Source: Thermovibrio guaymasensis
GTDB taxonomy: Bacteria > Aquificota > Aquificia > Desulfurobacteriales > Desulfurobacteriaceae
NCBI RefSeq assembly: GCF_003633715.1
Contig: NZ_RBIE01000004.1
Span: 16,641-80,640 of the forward strand
Length of the DNA: 64,000 nucleotides
Direction of reading: 5' to 3'
Shown: piece by piece, positions 17,720 through 25,905 of the stretch
Numbering within the stretch: position 1 is the first letter of the stretch
Layout: the number at the start of each line of letters is the position of its first letter
Program-made: the position numbers and the translations under genes
The notes under the pieces: model-generated
Seen by the model: only the letters and a program-made list of their open reading frames with translations
Databases searched by the model: none
What the model was told of the DNA's origin: nothing

Positions 17720-17734
17720 GGACATATTTTGTCC
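17720..17734. promoter_or_regulatory. Palindromic operator candidate upstream of the 276-aa gene
   Basis: GGACATATTTTGTCC, inverted half-sites GGACA and TGTCC five bases apart. It lies 50 bases before the start of the 276-aa gene. It shares the half-sites, the spacing and a following ATTTA (minus-strand reading) with the site at 20582. The intergenic stretch 17671-17869 otherwise shows only a short hairpin near 17829-17843. Confidence 0.65.
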
Positions 17735-17869
17735 AATTTGATAAAAAGGAATTTCAAAGTTCGAAGAGTATCTTCAAAACCTATACTGCTTAGTCTCTTG
17801 CTGTTAAGTGAAAGGGTGGGAGGTTTTTCTCTTGCCTCAAGAGTAAGAGTATTTCAACTGTTAAATGCC

Positions 17870-19054
17870 TTAGTTTAAGTTTTTGAGTGCTAATTTTACT
17901 GCGTTGTCTTTTTTACTTGTTAGAGCCCTTAGATACTTCAAGAATTTCCTAAAATTTTTAGTATTTTGCTTAAAACTTCTCGGCGGTAGGGGAAGGTTTA
18001 CTCCCCTTCTCTTAAACATTTCTTTAATGAGCTCATGGTCTATCCTCTCAAACTCCTCCTCAGTTAGAGATATTATTTCTATAAAGTCTTTCTGGAGGAA
18101 CTCGTTACAGAAGCGGGGCTCTGCGTAGCCAACCAGTAAGGCCTCAAAGGTTCCGTCGCTTCTTTTCTTTGCTTCTATCTGGGTTGTAAATGCTAAAGCT
18201 CCCTCTATCTTCAGCTCCCTTCCCCCTATTTCTGAAAGGACCACCTTAAAGAGGAAGGGTTTGGGCTCGGGGAAGTCCATTCCCGTCTTTCTCTTCTTCT
18301 CAACCAGTTTTACGAACTCTCTATCACGAGGGAAGCTTTCGTAGAGTACTCCGTAGAGACTTAAACTTCCCAGTAGGTACGTTCTGTACCTCCACCCGTT
18401 TCCGTGTCTTCTGATGGCCCCTACGTAGAAGTTTCCATCGTAGTAGAAGAGGCTTATCGGGTAGATTTTTCTCAGGTTGCTCATTCCTGGAAGGTTCTCC
18501 CTAAAGGGCCGGTCTATTGGGAGGTCTTTTCTTATTACCTCTACAGGACGTTCCTCAATTATTGCCTTGACTATTTCTGCAATCTTGCTATCTAAAATGG
18601 GAGCGAACCTCATTGTGTAGGGCTTTTGGTAGAAAAACCTTTCCTTTAGGTCTTTTACTCTCTTCTCTCCCAGCCTTTTTGAGATGCTCAGAGCAATTCT
18701 CTCCACGGAACTAAAAATCGGGAGCCCCCTGTACTCGTCCGGAAGGAGGGCCAGGAGAACGAGTAGCCCTATTCCGTCCTCGTCGTTAATCTGGCTGAAC
18801 ATCTCCTCGGTTTCGGGGGTGAGCTCCCACCTTTTACCGCTCCTTCCCCTTCCCCCTTCCGAGATAATCAGGCCCAGCTCTTCAAGCCTGTTAAGGGCTC
18901 TGATTAAGCTCTTCTTATCTCCCTCGCTCCTATTGAGTATCCCCTCCCTTGCAAGGGCTTCTAAAATCTTCTTTGTTGAAAGTGGCTCGGGCTTCTCTAA
19001 TAAAAGTTGAATTACTTTTATATAGATTCTGTCTATCCGCTTACCCCTATTCAT
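17870..19054 (-). CDS. WYL-domain transcriptional regulator (intact island copy)
   Basis: A 394-aa regulator. The N-terminal winged helix spans about residues 5-75 (RSEGDKKSLIRALNRLEELG, then GRGRSGKRWELT). The WYL-like core follows (RKIYPISLFYYDGNFYVGAI, then YRTYLLGSLSLYG), and then a ligand-type C-terminal domain with VGYAEPRFCNEFLQKDFIEI. It is the last gene of a four-gene operon with 4-nt overlaps (NADAR, FGase-like, GGCT-like, WYL). The operon's first gene has a perfect 15-bp palindrome upstream, so it probably controls its own operon and the island. Confidence 0.8.
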   Translation of the reverse strand: MNRGKRIDRIYIKVIQLLLEKPEPLSTKKILEALAREGILNRSEGDKKSLIRALNRLEELGLIISEGGRGRSGKRWELTPETEEMFSQINDEDGIGLLVLLALLPDEYRGLPIFSSVERIALSISKRLGEKRVKDLKERFFYQKPYTMRFAPILDSKIAEIVKAIIEERPVEVIRKDLPIDRPFRENLPGMSNLRKIYPISLFYYDGNFYVGAIRRHGNGWRYRTYLLGSLSLYGVLYESFPRDREFVKLVEKKRKTGMDFPEPKPFLFKVVLSEIGGRELKIEGALAFTTQIEAKKRSDGTFEALLVGYAEPRFCNEFLQKDFIEIISLTEEEFERIDHELIKEMFKRRGVNLPLPPRSFKQNTKNFRKFLKYLRALTSKKDNAVKLALKNLN

Positions 19055-19419
19055 TCCCCTTCCCAGACGAAGAATTTGCCCTTAGGTGGAACGGGAGTTC
19101 CCTTGGGCTCCTTCCTATAATACATGAGGGCTTCAACTTCCTTTCTCGTATTTAATTTAACCTTTACTCTCTTTCTTTTGTAGTGAATCGGGTAGCCCTC
19201 AAGGTTGTCAAGCTCAAGGAGTGTTTTCTCGTCAACCTCATAGACCTCACCCTTTAAGGGAAGTCCCTCTTCGTCAGGTACCGCGTAAGGGAAGCCCACA
19301 GTATAGAGCTTAAACTTCTCAAGAGTAATACCCTTACCGATAAACCTCGCCCTCTTTAAAAGTGCGTTGTTCCAGAAGCCTCTCTTTAAGGTTCCGTAAA
19401 CAAAGACAAGCTCTCTCAT
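19051..19419 (-). CDS. Gamma-glutamylcyclotransferase-fold protein (GGCT/AIG2-like)
   Basis: A 122-aa protein with the family's N-terminal signature VFVYGTLKRG, binding loop YAVPDEEG and LDNLEGYPIHYKRKRV. The last holds the usual acidic residue and the GYP motif. The fold releases 5-oxoproline from gamma-glutamyl compounds. Members also occur in phages and island cassettes, where their substrates are unknown. It overlaps both neighbours by 4 nt, tying it to the NADAR and FGase-like genes. The fold is sure; the substrate is not. Confidence 0.82.
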   Translation of the reverse strand: MRELVFVYGTLKRGFWNNALLKRARFIGKGITLEKFKLYTVGFPYAVPDEEGLPLKGEVYEVDEKTLLELDNLEGYPIHYKRKRVKVKLNTRKEVEALMYYRKEPKGTPVPPKGKFFVWEGE

Positions 19420-20075
19420 CTTAGCTCCCTTAAAGTTCCTTTTACTGCAAGGAATAAAGATGAGATAATCTCGTCAGTAAACCTTTCTCTGAGCTCTTTT
19501 GAGAGCTCAAGTTGAATCAAGTAAAACTTCTCACCGAAGAGTCTCTTTATTTCTATTAACGAAGGGTCTCCCGAATATCTGACCTCTTTCACTCCTCTGT
19601 GGGGAGCTCCGCAGGTTTTAAGGGCTTGGCTGAGCCTTTGAGTGAACCCGTCTCTGAACTCTGGCGGGCACAGCTGTCCGTTGATTGTTCCTACGATGAA
19701 ATCTCCGCCGCAACTGTTTGCGTTTTCATCGCTTACGCCGTGAAGCGTAAGATAGAGGAGGGGCGAGCTTCCCTCCCGATTAAGCCTGTTAACAAGCTTT
19801 TTAAGAGCTCCGTTCCTGGCTTCTATTCCCTCTCTCTGATAGCTCCCGAACTTTGCTCTAAACTCTTCATCTCTGTTAAAGTCAACAATTAATCTTGAAG
19901 TTCTTGAGATAATTCCTCCCCAGCCGTACCTACCGCAGAGCTCCACGGCTATGTAGCCGGTGTAGTACTCCCTTTTTGGGCCCCCAGCGTGGGGAGCCTC
20001 AATGATTACTCTATCTTCTGAAACGGGGTAGATTACGTCAAAGAATCTCTTTTCCTCAAGCCGGCCTCTTATCAT
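19416..20075 (-). CDS. N-formylglutamate amidohydrolase-like protein
   Basis: A 219-aa protein. VIIEAPHAGG near residue 24, RTSRLIVDFNRDEEF around 58-72 and LYLTLHGVSD around 107-116 match the metal-binding and substrate blocks of the N-formylglutamate amidohydrolase (FGase) fold (P-H-S/A-G, sR-x-x-x-D-x-N-R, H-G). It would be a zinc amidohydrolase acting on an acyl-amino-acid or gamma-glutamyl type bond. In this operon it sits between NADAR and GGCT-like genes, so the three may handle one modified molecule; that link is inference. Confidence 0.65.
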   Translation of the reverse strand: MIRGRLEEKRFFDVIYPVSEDRVIIEAPHAGGPKREYYTGYIAVELCGRYGWGGIISRTSRLIVDFNRDEEFRAKFGSYQREGIEARNGALKKLVNRLNREGSSPLLYLTLHGVSDENANSCGGDFIVGTINGQLCPPEFRDGFTQRLSQALKTCGAPHRGVKEVRYSGDPSLIEIKRLFGEKFYLIQLELSKELRERFTDEIISSLFLAVKGTLRELR

Positions 20076-20536
20076 ATTTCCTCCCTTAACTCTTGTCTGA
20101 TTTTCATGAGAATCTGTCCCAGCATGTTCTTTCCCTTATAACCCCACGGAGAGTCAGGGTCGGGCTTTCTGAGGTTTACCCCCCAGAACTCATCTCCCCA
20201 CCTGTTTCCCTCAATTAAGAGGGCATCTTCCGTCTCAAGGAGCTTCTCCTTTAAATCGAGGTTCTGATTAAACTTCCTCCTTACGAGCTCCTCCATTACC
20301 TTTACCTTCCTGCTCTCCCAGTGGCCGACCCCTCCCAAGAGGAGAACCTTCCTTCCCATCTTCTTTGCCTCTTTCGGGAAGACCCTCGTAAAGGGCATTC
20401 TCCTGTGGGGAGCCGTCTTTGCAGCCTGAAAGGCATTCTCAACACTGGGGTAAACGAGACCTTCATACTCAACCTTGCAGGGGTAGAAGTTTGAAAGGAA
20501 AAAGTACTTACCCCTGAAGTTCAAAATCTTTTCCAA
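20072..20536 (-). CDS. NADAR-domain protein (YbiA-like N-glycosidase)
   Basis: A 154-aa single-domain protein. FFLSNFYPCKVEYEGLVYPS, ENAFQAAKT, KVMEELVRRKF and the C-terminal NRWGDEFWGVN / GKNMLGQILMKIR are the NADAR hallmarks. NADAR enzymes cleave N-glycosidic bonds of riboflavin intermediates or ADP-ribosylated guanine, and family members sit in toxin and phage-conflict loci. It is first gene of the NADAR/FGase/GGCT/WYL operon. A perfect palindrome, GGACAAAATTTGTCC, lies 46 bases upstream of its start. The family is sure. Confidence 0.88.
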   Translation of the reverse strand: MEKILNFRGKYFFLSNFYPCKVEYEGLVYPSVENAFQAAKTAPHRRMPFTRVFPKEAKKMGRKVLLLGGVGHWESRKVKVMEELVRRKFNQNLDLKEKLLETEDALLIEGNRWGDEFWGVNLRKPDPDSPWGYKGKNMLGQILMKIRQELREEI

Positions 20537-20581
20537 AATCCCCTCCTAATCGGGTTCAAATCTGAAGATATCAGATTAAAT

Positions 20582-20596
20582 GGACAAAATTTGTCC
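20582..20596. promoter_or_regulatory. Perfect palindromic operator upstream of the NADAR operon
   Basis: GGACAAAATTTGTCC is a perfect 15-bp inverted repeat around a central A. It lies 46-60 bases before the start of the NADAR gene and 13 bases past the stop of the 283-aa gene. It is the best member of the family of sites found before four genes of this island. The proposed binder is the WYL protein encoded at the end of this operon. Confidence 0.72.
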
Positions 20597-20608
20597 TTTA
20601 AAACTCCT

Positions 20609-21460
20609 CTAAGTGGAATCGGGGCTCTTTGAAAAAAGGGGGTAGAATCCGGCTTTTCTCCACTGCTCTTCAAGGTCTTTAACTCTGAGCTCCCACTCCT
20701 TGATTCTCTCTCTCTTTGATTCAGGGTAGAACTTGTCAATCAGTTTCTCTTCGTTGTAGATGTTTTTTGAGAGCTCCTTGTGGAGCCTTTTGAGGAACTC
20801 CTCAAGCTCCAAATCCCGGTCTAAGTGGGGAAAGTCTCTCGGAACTCCTCCCTCCAAGAGGAAGTGGTAAAAGGCCAGCTCCCTCTTTGCCTCCCTATAA
20901 ATCTTTACCAAGGCAGCTAAAACAGGAAGAGCCCTTCTGTCATTCCTGTGTAGGGCTGCAAACTGAGCAACCAGCCCGGGGAAGAGGTTATCTATCATCT
21001 CCATAAGCCTGTTTCCCCAAAAGAGGGGATCTTCTCCTAAGTCTCCCTGATAGCTAACGTAGAGGACTCCCTCAAAGGCAAGGCCTTTTAAGGTGGCTTC
21101 TCTTAACTTCCTTTTCCTTGAGAGCCCCGGAACCCTTAAGAAGGCAGTGGTTAGGAAGGAGAGAACTTGAGCGGTAGGAACCCTTACAATTCCCAAGAAC
21201 TCGTTTAAGAAACCTCCCCAGAATTTCTCAATCTGCCAAAAGCCTCCGTGTTTAACGAATCTGTTTTTCTTCTGCTGTTTTCTCATTAGGAATTTTGTTA
21301 ACTTCTTAAGCTCTTCAACTACTTCGTCTGTGAGGGGGAGCTCCCTGCGTTTTAAGAGAGAGGTTAATCGGTTTAGGGAATAAAGCCCTGACTCGTTTAT
21401 GCACCCCCTCCTATTTCCTAATTCTTCCCTCGTTTTACTTACGAGCTCTACGGCCTCCAC
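20609..21460 (-). CDS. Unrecognised 283-aa helical protein of the McrBC island
   Basis: Family not recognised. It is cytoplasmic and mostly helical by pattern, with a basic stretch (LMRKQQKKNRFVKHGG), an aromatic segment FWQIEKFWGGFLNEFLG and a charged C-terminal tail. The GTG start follows AGGAGGAGCAG. It lies downstream of mcrC on the same strand, about 160 bases on, and carries its own weak operator-like site at 21505. It could belong to the restriction module or be a separate WYL-controlled gene. Confidence 0.6.
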   Translation of the reverse strand: MEAVELVSKTREELGNRRGCINESGLYSLNRLTSLLKRRELPLTDEVVEELKKLTKFLMRKQQKKNRFVKHGGFWQIEKFWGGFLNEFLGIVRVPTAQVLSFLTTAFLRVPGLSRKRKLREATLKGLAFEGVLYVSYQGDLGEDPLFWGNRLMEMIDNLFPGLVAQFAALHRNDRRALPVLAALVKIYREAKRELAFYHFLLEGGVPRDFPHLDRDLELEEFLKRLHKELSKNIYNEEKLIDKFYPESKRERIKEWELRVKDLEEQWRKAGFYPLFSKSPDST

Positions 21461-21504
21461 CTGCTCCTCCTGAAGTGGTTTAACCTTAATGTGGCCACTT
21501 AAAA

Positions 21505-21519
21505 GGACAAAAAAAGTCT
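21505..21519. promoter_or_regulatory. Degenerate operator-like site upstream of the 283-aa gene
   Basis: GGACAAAAAAAGTCT keeps the GGACA half-site, but the other half is AGTCT in place of TGTCC. It lies 45 bases before the start of the 283-aa gene, the same distance as the other three sites. The matching minus-strand reading is TTTTGTCCTTTTAA. It is weaker than the sites at 17720 and 20582. Confidence 0.4.
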
Positions 21520-21623
21520 TATTGGAGGAGCCGTAGGAGTTTCTCCCTTACCTTCTGTCTCAGGCTCTCCAGTTGCTCGTCTAAGGGGAGTTCCCTACTT
21601 ATACTCTCCATAATTTCCCTCAT
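21519..21623 (-). CDS. 34-aa peptide coupled to mcrC
   Basis: A short open frame whose ATG overlaps the mcrC stop in an ATGA junction, the usual mark of coupled translation. The peptide is amphipathic and charged (LPLDEQLESLRQKVREKLL), probably one helix. It ends in TAA at 21519, directly next to the operator-like site. No family is known. It may be a real small component of the McrBC module or a chance frame; the junction is its main support. Confidence 0.4.
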   Translation of the reverse strand: MREIMESISRELPLDEQLESLRQKVREKLLRLLQ

Positions 21624-22702
21624 GTTGAGGTTTCCCTTATGTCCCAGGTTAACTGCTCCCTGCTCTCTATTTCCGGGTAGACGAGAAGGGGCTTTCTTAT
21701 CGGCCTTCTGAACCTCTTTTCAAGGAGGTAGGCGTAGGAGATAACTTGAAAGCAGTCGTTATTGGGTATTTCGTCTACTCTTTTCCACTTTGCGTCTATT
21801 ACTGCGTCTTTAAAGAGTATGTCCGGCCTTATTTTGAAACCCTCTCCGACGGAAAACTCCTTCTGGTACTCGGATTCGGGAAGAGCAGTGCTTATTAACC
21901 TTTCAAAGAGGAAGTCCATATTGTAAAGCCAAGTTATGGCCCCTCCCCTTCTGCCCCTTCCTCTTCCCTCTTTCAGCAGTTTTGCCAACTCAACTATAGG
22001 CTCGTAGTGGGCGTTCATTCTGTTTAGCTTTATCCGGCCGGGGCTCTCTCCTGTCGGCCAGTTTTCAACTTCAAGGTCTTTCAGATAGAGGATTATCCTT
22101 CCCGCGAGGCTTTTGAGCTTCTTAAAGGTAGCTCTCTTCCCCACAAGCTCGGCTACTTTTAAAAGAAGCCTGTTTACCGGGACGTCTGCAGTTAAGAGCT
22201 CCCTCTCAATAAAAAGCTTTTCTCTGTTAAAAGGATTTCTCGTTAGGTTCTTTGAAACTAGAACCCTTCCCGACAGGTTCCTTGACAGGAGCTCTTGTCT
22301 TTCGTAGCTTCTGTAAATTCCGGGGATGACGATTTTCCTCTCTGCGTAGAGAAGAGTTGCGTACATAACAAGCTCAAGGAAAGGAACTTTAAGGTCGAGA
22401 GCTCCCGCAACTCCCTTTAGTTGGCGGAGGTTTCTCTCAATCAGGTTAACCATTAGTAGAGTAGCAAGGCGCCTGCCCTCTTCTTTACTCTCGCTGTAGT
22501 AGATTTTCGGGAGAATTTCAATAACCGTTCCGTCTGATAGGCTTATAAGGCCTATGTGGCTTGAGAGTTTTACTCCTTTCTTTCTCAGCTTGAACTGGAA
22601 CTTCTCCCTTTTAACTACTTCCTGAAGCTCCTCCCACCCTTCCCGGCTCAGCTCATCCTTTTCAATCAACTGGTGCTCAAACTTGGTTAGTACTTTGCTC
22701 AT
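21620..22702 (-). CDS. mcrC: McrC-type restriction endonuclease subunit
   Basis: The nuclease partner of the McrB motor in a type IV, modification-dependent restriction system. The 360 aa include HIGLISLSDGTVIEILPKI in the N-terminal part and the nuclease core RPDILFKDAVIDAKWK at 292-307. D294, D303 and K305 form the PD-(D/E)xK site, and Q318 lies in FQVISYAY. The catalytic residues are intact. Its start lies 26 nt inside the McrB C-terminal fragment gene. Activity depends on whether a working McrB is made. Confidence 0.88.
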   Translation of the reverse strand: MSKVLTKFEHQLIEKDELSREGWEELQEVVKREKFQFKLRKKGVKLSSHIGLISLSDGTVIEILPKIYYSESKEEGRRLATLLMVNLIERNLRQLKGVAGALDLKVPFLELVMYATLLYAERKIVIPGIYRSYERQELLSRNLSGRVLVSKNLTRNPFNREKLFIERELLTADVPVNRLLLKVAELVGKRATFKKLKSLAGRIILYLKDLEVENWPTGESPGRIKLNRMNAHYEPIVELAKLLKEGRGRGRRGGAITWLYNMDFLFERLISTALPESEYQKEFSVGEGFKIRPDILFKDAVIDAKWKRVDEIPNNDCFQVISYAYLLEKRFRRPIRKPLLVYPEIESREQLTWDIRETST

Positions 22703-23045
22703 TGTTATTCCTTTCCGTGAAGTTGATTAATATCTCAACTATCTCGTAGGTTTTATCCTTAGGGAGCTTTATCTCGCCGTACTTGTCAATTATTAACTTG
22801 CTTATCTTATCCCTTTGAGAACTTCCTCCGGTAAGTATGGAGATTAGAGTTTCCCAGTCGTCGTAGAAGTACTCCTGAAGCAGGGGAAATACCGATTTTC
22901 TCAAGATTTCTACAAACCTCTCCGGCGTCATGTCTTCTTTTAAGGGCAGAAAGTAAGCGTGGCCGATTGTGAAGTCTTTACCCTTTTTTTCTTTTATTTC
23001 GTTGTTTAGCTTTTCAAAGAATTTCCACACCTTTAACTCGCTCAT
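22677..23045 (-). CDS. Separate McrB C-terminal (AAA+ lid) piece
   Basis: A 122-aa protein that matches the tail of McrB-type AAA+ proteins: a FEKLNNEIKEKKGKDFTIGH block (normally KINERI-x-RD-x-IGHSYF), AYFLPLKEDM, then PLLQEYFYDDWETL. In ordinary McrB this segment directly follows the RRRFEF arginine-finger region in one polypeptide. Here it is its own gene, separated from that region by a 334-aa gene. It has an ATG start 1 base after the stop of that gene, and overlaps mcrC by 26 nt. Confidence 0.75.
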   Translation of the reverse strand: MSELKVWKFFEKLNNEIKEKKGKDFTIGHAYFLPLKEDMTPERFVEILRKSVFPLLQEYFYDDWETLISILTGGSSQRDKISKLIIDKYGEIKLPKDKTYEIVEILINFTERNNNEQSTNQV

Positions 23046-23046
23046 A

Positions 23047-24051
23047 CTACTCCTCCTTTTCCGGTAGGTATGTCAGCTGCTCTTTAAAGGAGGTTCTCGT
23101 CTCCTTTAACTCCTCCTTAGAAACTCCGTACCTCTTAAAGAAGAAGCTCAGCTCTTTAAAGGCTTTGTCGTAATCCCCTCCAGAATCGGCTATAAACTCA
23201 ACGAGGGCTTTTACTACAAAAAGGAGCTGAGGTCTTGCTGCGTCGGACGGGAGCTCCCTGTCTAAAACGCTCTCAAAGAACTCTGTAAACTCCTCGGAAA
23301 ACTTGAGGAGAAAATCCTTTAAGAGAATTCCTACTTGAAGGAGTTCCTTTGAGGGTTTAAAAATCATGGGAATTTCTATTAAAGGGTAGGTAAGTTTCGT
23401 TAGAAAGAGCTTTCCCTTCGGCCTCTCTTTTGAGGATATTGCCTCGGTTAAGAGCTCTTTGAGGAAGAGGATTTCTCCTTCCAAGTATGGAGCCTCCACC
23501 CTTTCTAAGGCCTTGAACCACTTCGTAAGGCCGAAGAGGGCTTCTGCTGTTAACCGAAGGCTTTTGTCGGCCGTAGAGTAGAGCTTTCTTGCAGATAGAT
23601 AGTTTCCCCACTCAACGGAAGTTCTTGTAAATGCCTCAATTACCTCCTTCTCTTCTTCCTCTACCCAGTAGTGAAAGAGCTCCTTTTCCTGGTCGTGGTA
23701 GTTTATTAAAATTCCGGCCATTGCAGTAATTTCAACGAAGTTGGCCTCTGCGTAGGCTATGGCGTCGGCAATCCTTTCAAGGAATTTTTCGTTAAAGCCT
23801 ATCCCTTCGTCCGTGAGCTCCGCTGCCTTCTCCTTTTCCAGCAGAAGGTGGTAGAGAGTGAGGAGTTCCTCAAGAAGACTTAAAACCGCTTCCCAGTTCT
23901 CCTGGTTAAGTCCCTCCTCTAAGTTTTTAAGAAGGAGCCCCTTTGTCTGCTCAAAGGCTCTCTTTAGCCCCTCCTCTGCCCCTTCTTTGTTTCCCTTTAT
24001 ACCCTCCCTTACTATCGAAGGATAGACGAAAAACTCCTTGGGATTACTCAT
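23047..24051 (-). CDS. Unrecognised 334-aa helical protein lying between the McrB pieces
   Basis: A strongly acidic, Leu/Glu-rich and apparently all-helical protein with no membrane segment or signal peptide. Segments such as [20 protein letters not shown] and [18 protein letters not shown] suggest helical repeats. No known domain was recognised. It starts 8 nt inside the AAA+ core frame and stops 1 base before the lid-piece gene, so all three are coupled. Its position inside what is normally one McrB gene suggests a structural partner of the motor. The function is unknown. Confidence 0.65.
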   Translation of the reverse strand: MSNPKEFFVYPSIVREGIKGNKEGAEEGLKRAFEQTKGLLLKNLEEGLNQENWEAVLSLLEELLTLYHLLLEKEKAAELTDEGIGFNEKFLERIADAIAYAEANFVEITAMAGILINYHDQEKELFHYWVEEEEKEVIEAFTRTSVEWGNYLSARKLYSTADKSLRLTAEALFGLTKWFKALERVEAPYLEGEILFLKELLTEAISSKERPKGKLFLTKLTYPLIEIPMIFKPSKELLQVGILLKDFLLKFSEEFTEFFESVLDRELPSDAARPQLLFVVKALVEFIADSGGDYDKAFKELSFFFKRYGVSKEELKETRTSFKEQLTYLPEKEE

Positions 24052-24796
24052 TTTCTTCCTCCTGGGAACTCTGTGAAGAAGGAAGAACGACTTTTATGTT
24101 TTCCTTTCTAAGAAGTTCGGTATCGGGAAGGAGTTCTTCAAACTCAAACCTCCTTCTTAAGGCTGCGTCAAGGAGGACAATGCTTCTGTCTGTCGTGTTC
24201 ATCGTTCCGATTATGTGAAGGTTTAGGGGAACTGCAAAGGTTTCCCTTGAGTAGGGAAGGACTGCGTGGAGCTCCTCTTTCTTATTTCCTGACTTACTAC
24301 CTAATCGTTTGTTATTTTCAATTAGACTTATAAGCTCCCCGAAAATAGAAGGGATATTCCTCCTGTTAATCTCGTCAATAATAACTACCACCCTGTCTGC
24401 ATCGTCAAAGTTGAAGAGCTCCTTCTCTCCGTTCAGGTACTTTTTGATAGCCTCTTTTAGCTCCTCCTTTCTTCCTTCGTAGTCCGGCGTTTTCTCGGGC
24501 TTTTGGGTGTAGGCCAGCCAGAGGGCCTGATAGACTGCAACTTTGAAGAGGCCGTCTCTGACTTTGTAGGTTAACTGACCGTTTTCAACTTCAGCCCAGA
24601 TGCCCTCAATAAACGTTTCGTAGGAGGTTGAGGGATGAAATGTCGTGAAGATTACCCTCCAGTCGGTCTTGTCGGGATTTGTAAACAGGTACTTGGAAAG
24701 GTCCTTCTCCTCCACTCCAACTATTTTTGCGGCAATCTGTTTTGCCTTAAACGTTTTTCCGGTTCCCGGCGGTCCGTAGAAGATGAGATTTAAAGA
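24044..24796 (-). pseudogene. mcrB: McrB AAA+ core without its own start codon
   Basis: It carries the McrB GTPase core. The Walker A GPPGTGKT is at 24752-24775, Walker B is [12 protein letters not shown], and the sensor/finger region is [21 protein letters not shown]. The frame continues directly, in phase, from the 353-aa gene upstream but is cut off from it by a single TAA at 24797-24799. Between that TAA and the Walker A there is no ATG, GTG or TTG; the first GTG falls after it and would give a protein without a nucleotide site. It is either dead or made by readthrough. It ends [11 protein letters not shown], with no lid. Confidence 0.7.
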
Positions 24797-25858
24797 TTAG
24801 TTTTCTTTATTGCGGTTCACGTTACACGTAAACGAGAGACAGTCTTCAGGATGGGGACTGTTGTAATGTCTTATTTTAGGTTCGTGGCTGCGGAGTTTGC
24901 TAAGTCCCCACGCTACTTCGGTCAGTTTGAGATCTCCTTCTAATCTTATTCTATTTAGTTCGCTCAGGAATTTTTTAAGACAGTCGGTATTTCGTGAGTC
25001 ACTTCCTATGCACCTCTCTTTTTGTCCCTTGTAGTTTGGATTAAGTTCGTTTGTTATTTCCCACCACCTTTTCATAACAGTCGTAGATATCGCTTCAGAT
25101 ATCGGTATAAAAAAGTCGAGGTTGATTACGTGAGCGAAGGTTGTAAGAAAGGTATTTAGTTTTGCTTTATTTGTTTCACTTCCCAGCTCTTTATTTATTT
25201 CGTCTACTTTTGTAGCGTATCTTTCTATTACTTCTTTATAGTTGTTCTCGTTACAGGTGTTTATTATCTCTAAAAGCTCTTCAATTTTTTCTGTCTGTGA
25301 GGTGATAAGATTCTTTACTCTTTCTCTTCCCCGTCCCTGCCCCAACCAATATTTTACGTACGGAATGGGCTCTGATAGTTCTCTGAGGCGTTCTCCGTCA
25401 AAGCTTCTGGCGTTAATCTGGTTTAGGAGTTCTCTCCTGATCTCCTCCAAACTCTGCTTGATTTCCTCGTCGCTCTTTCCTGATAGTTGGGCTACCCACT
25501 TTAGGTACTTCTTAAGTTCTGGAAGTTTCTTTAGGCATGGTCGCTTTCTTTCATTGTTTAACTCCCATCTTCCATGTTTTTCCGGATTGTAGGGCTCAAG
25601 TTTGGCTTGATCTGGGAGCTCCTCATCTATTCTGTTCTCCGTTACTACAAAAATACAACCTTGAGACTTTGTTCCGAGATTACTTCTACCGCAGTAATTT
25701 ACAGTTTCCTTGTGGATGCATTCCCTTAGTACTTCGCGATTTTCCTCTCCGAGCTCTTGAGACAGTAGGCTCAAAAGTTCTCCCAGTGTAATTCCTTGGG
25801 GGTAATTCTCAATAATGCGGCATAGAGTTTCTCTACATTCCTCCATTAATCCTTCCAT
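24797..25858 (-). CDS. N-terminal region of an McrB-like protein, ended by an in-frame TAA
   Basis: 353 aa. It begins with a winged-helix-like region (about residues 5-75, ITLGELLSLLSQELG). A Cys-containing segment follows, then a long helical region (LKKYLKWVAQLSGKSDEEIK onward), ending in NVNRNKEN. The next codons after the TAA read [15 protein letters not shown] in the same frame. This is how McrB proteins enter their AAA+ domain, so it was probably the target-recognition part of a 600-residue McrB. The ATG start follows AAGGAGAAAGAA. A half operator lies 48 bases upstream. It may be made alone as a truncated protein. Confidence 0.65.
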   Translation of the reverse strand: MEGLMEECRETLCRIIENYPQGITLGELLSLLSQELGEENREVLRECIHKETVNYCGRSNLGTKSQGCIFVVTENRIDEELPDQAKLEPYNPEKHGRWELNNERKRPCLKKLPELKKYLKWVAQLSGKSDEEIKQSLEEIRRELLNQINARSFDGERLRELSEPIPYVKYWLGQGRGRERVKNLITSQTEKIEELLEIINTCNENNYKEVIERYATKVDEINKELGSETNKAKLNTFLTTFAHVINLDFFIPISEAISTTVMKRWWEITNELNPNYKGQKERCIGSDSRNTDCLKKFLSELNRIRLEGDLKLTEVAWGLSKLRSHEPKIRHYNSPHPEDCLSFTCNVNRNKEN

Positions 25859-25905
25859 TTCTTTCTCCTTGCTGAAATTTTTTTCTTAATTATCTCCTTT
25901 AAATA

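Noticed and set aside
21491..21498. GTGGCCAC palindrome as an operator
   Set aside because: It is a single copy of 8 bases, not shared with the other island promoters.
24044..24715. A 223-aa McrB-type gene starting at GTG 24715
   Set aside because: That start lies after the Walker A motif, so the product could not bind nucleotide. The frame extends upstream through the motif to the TAA.
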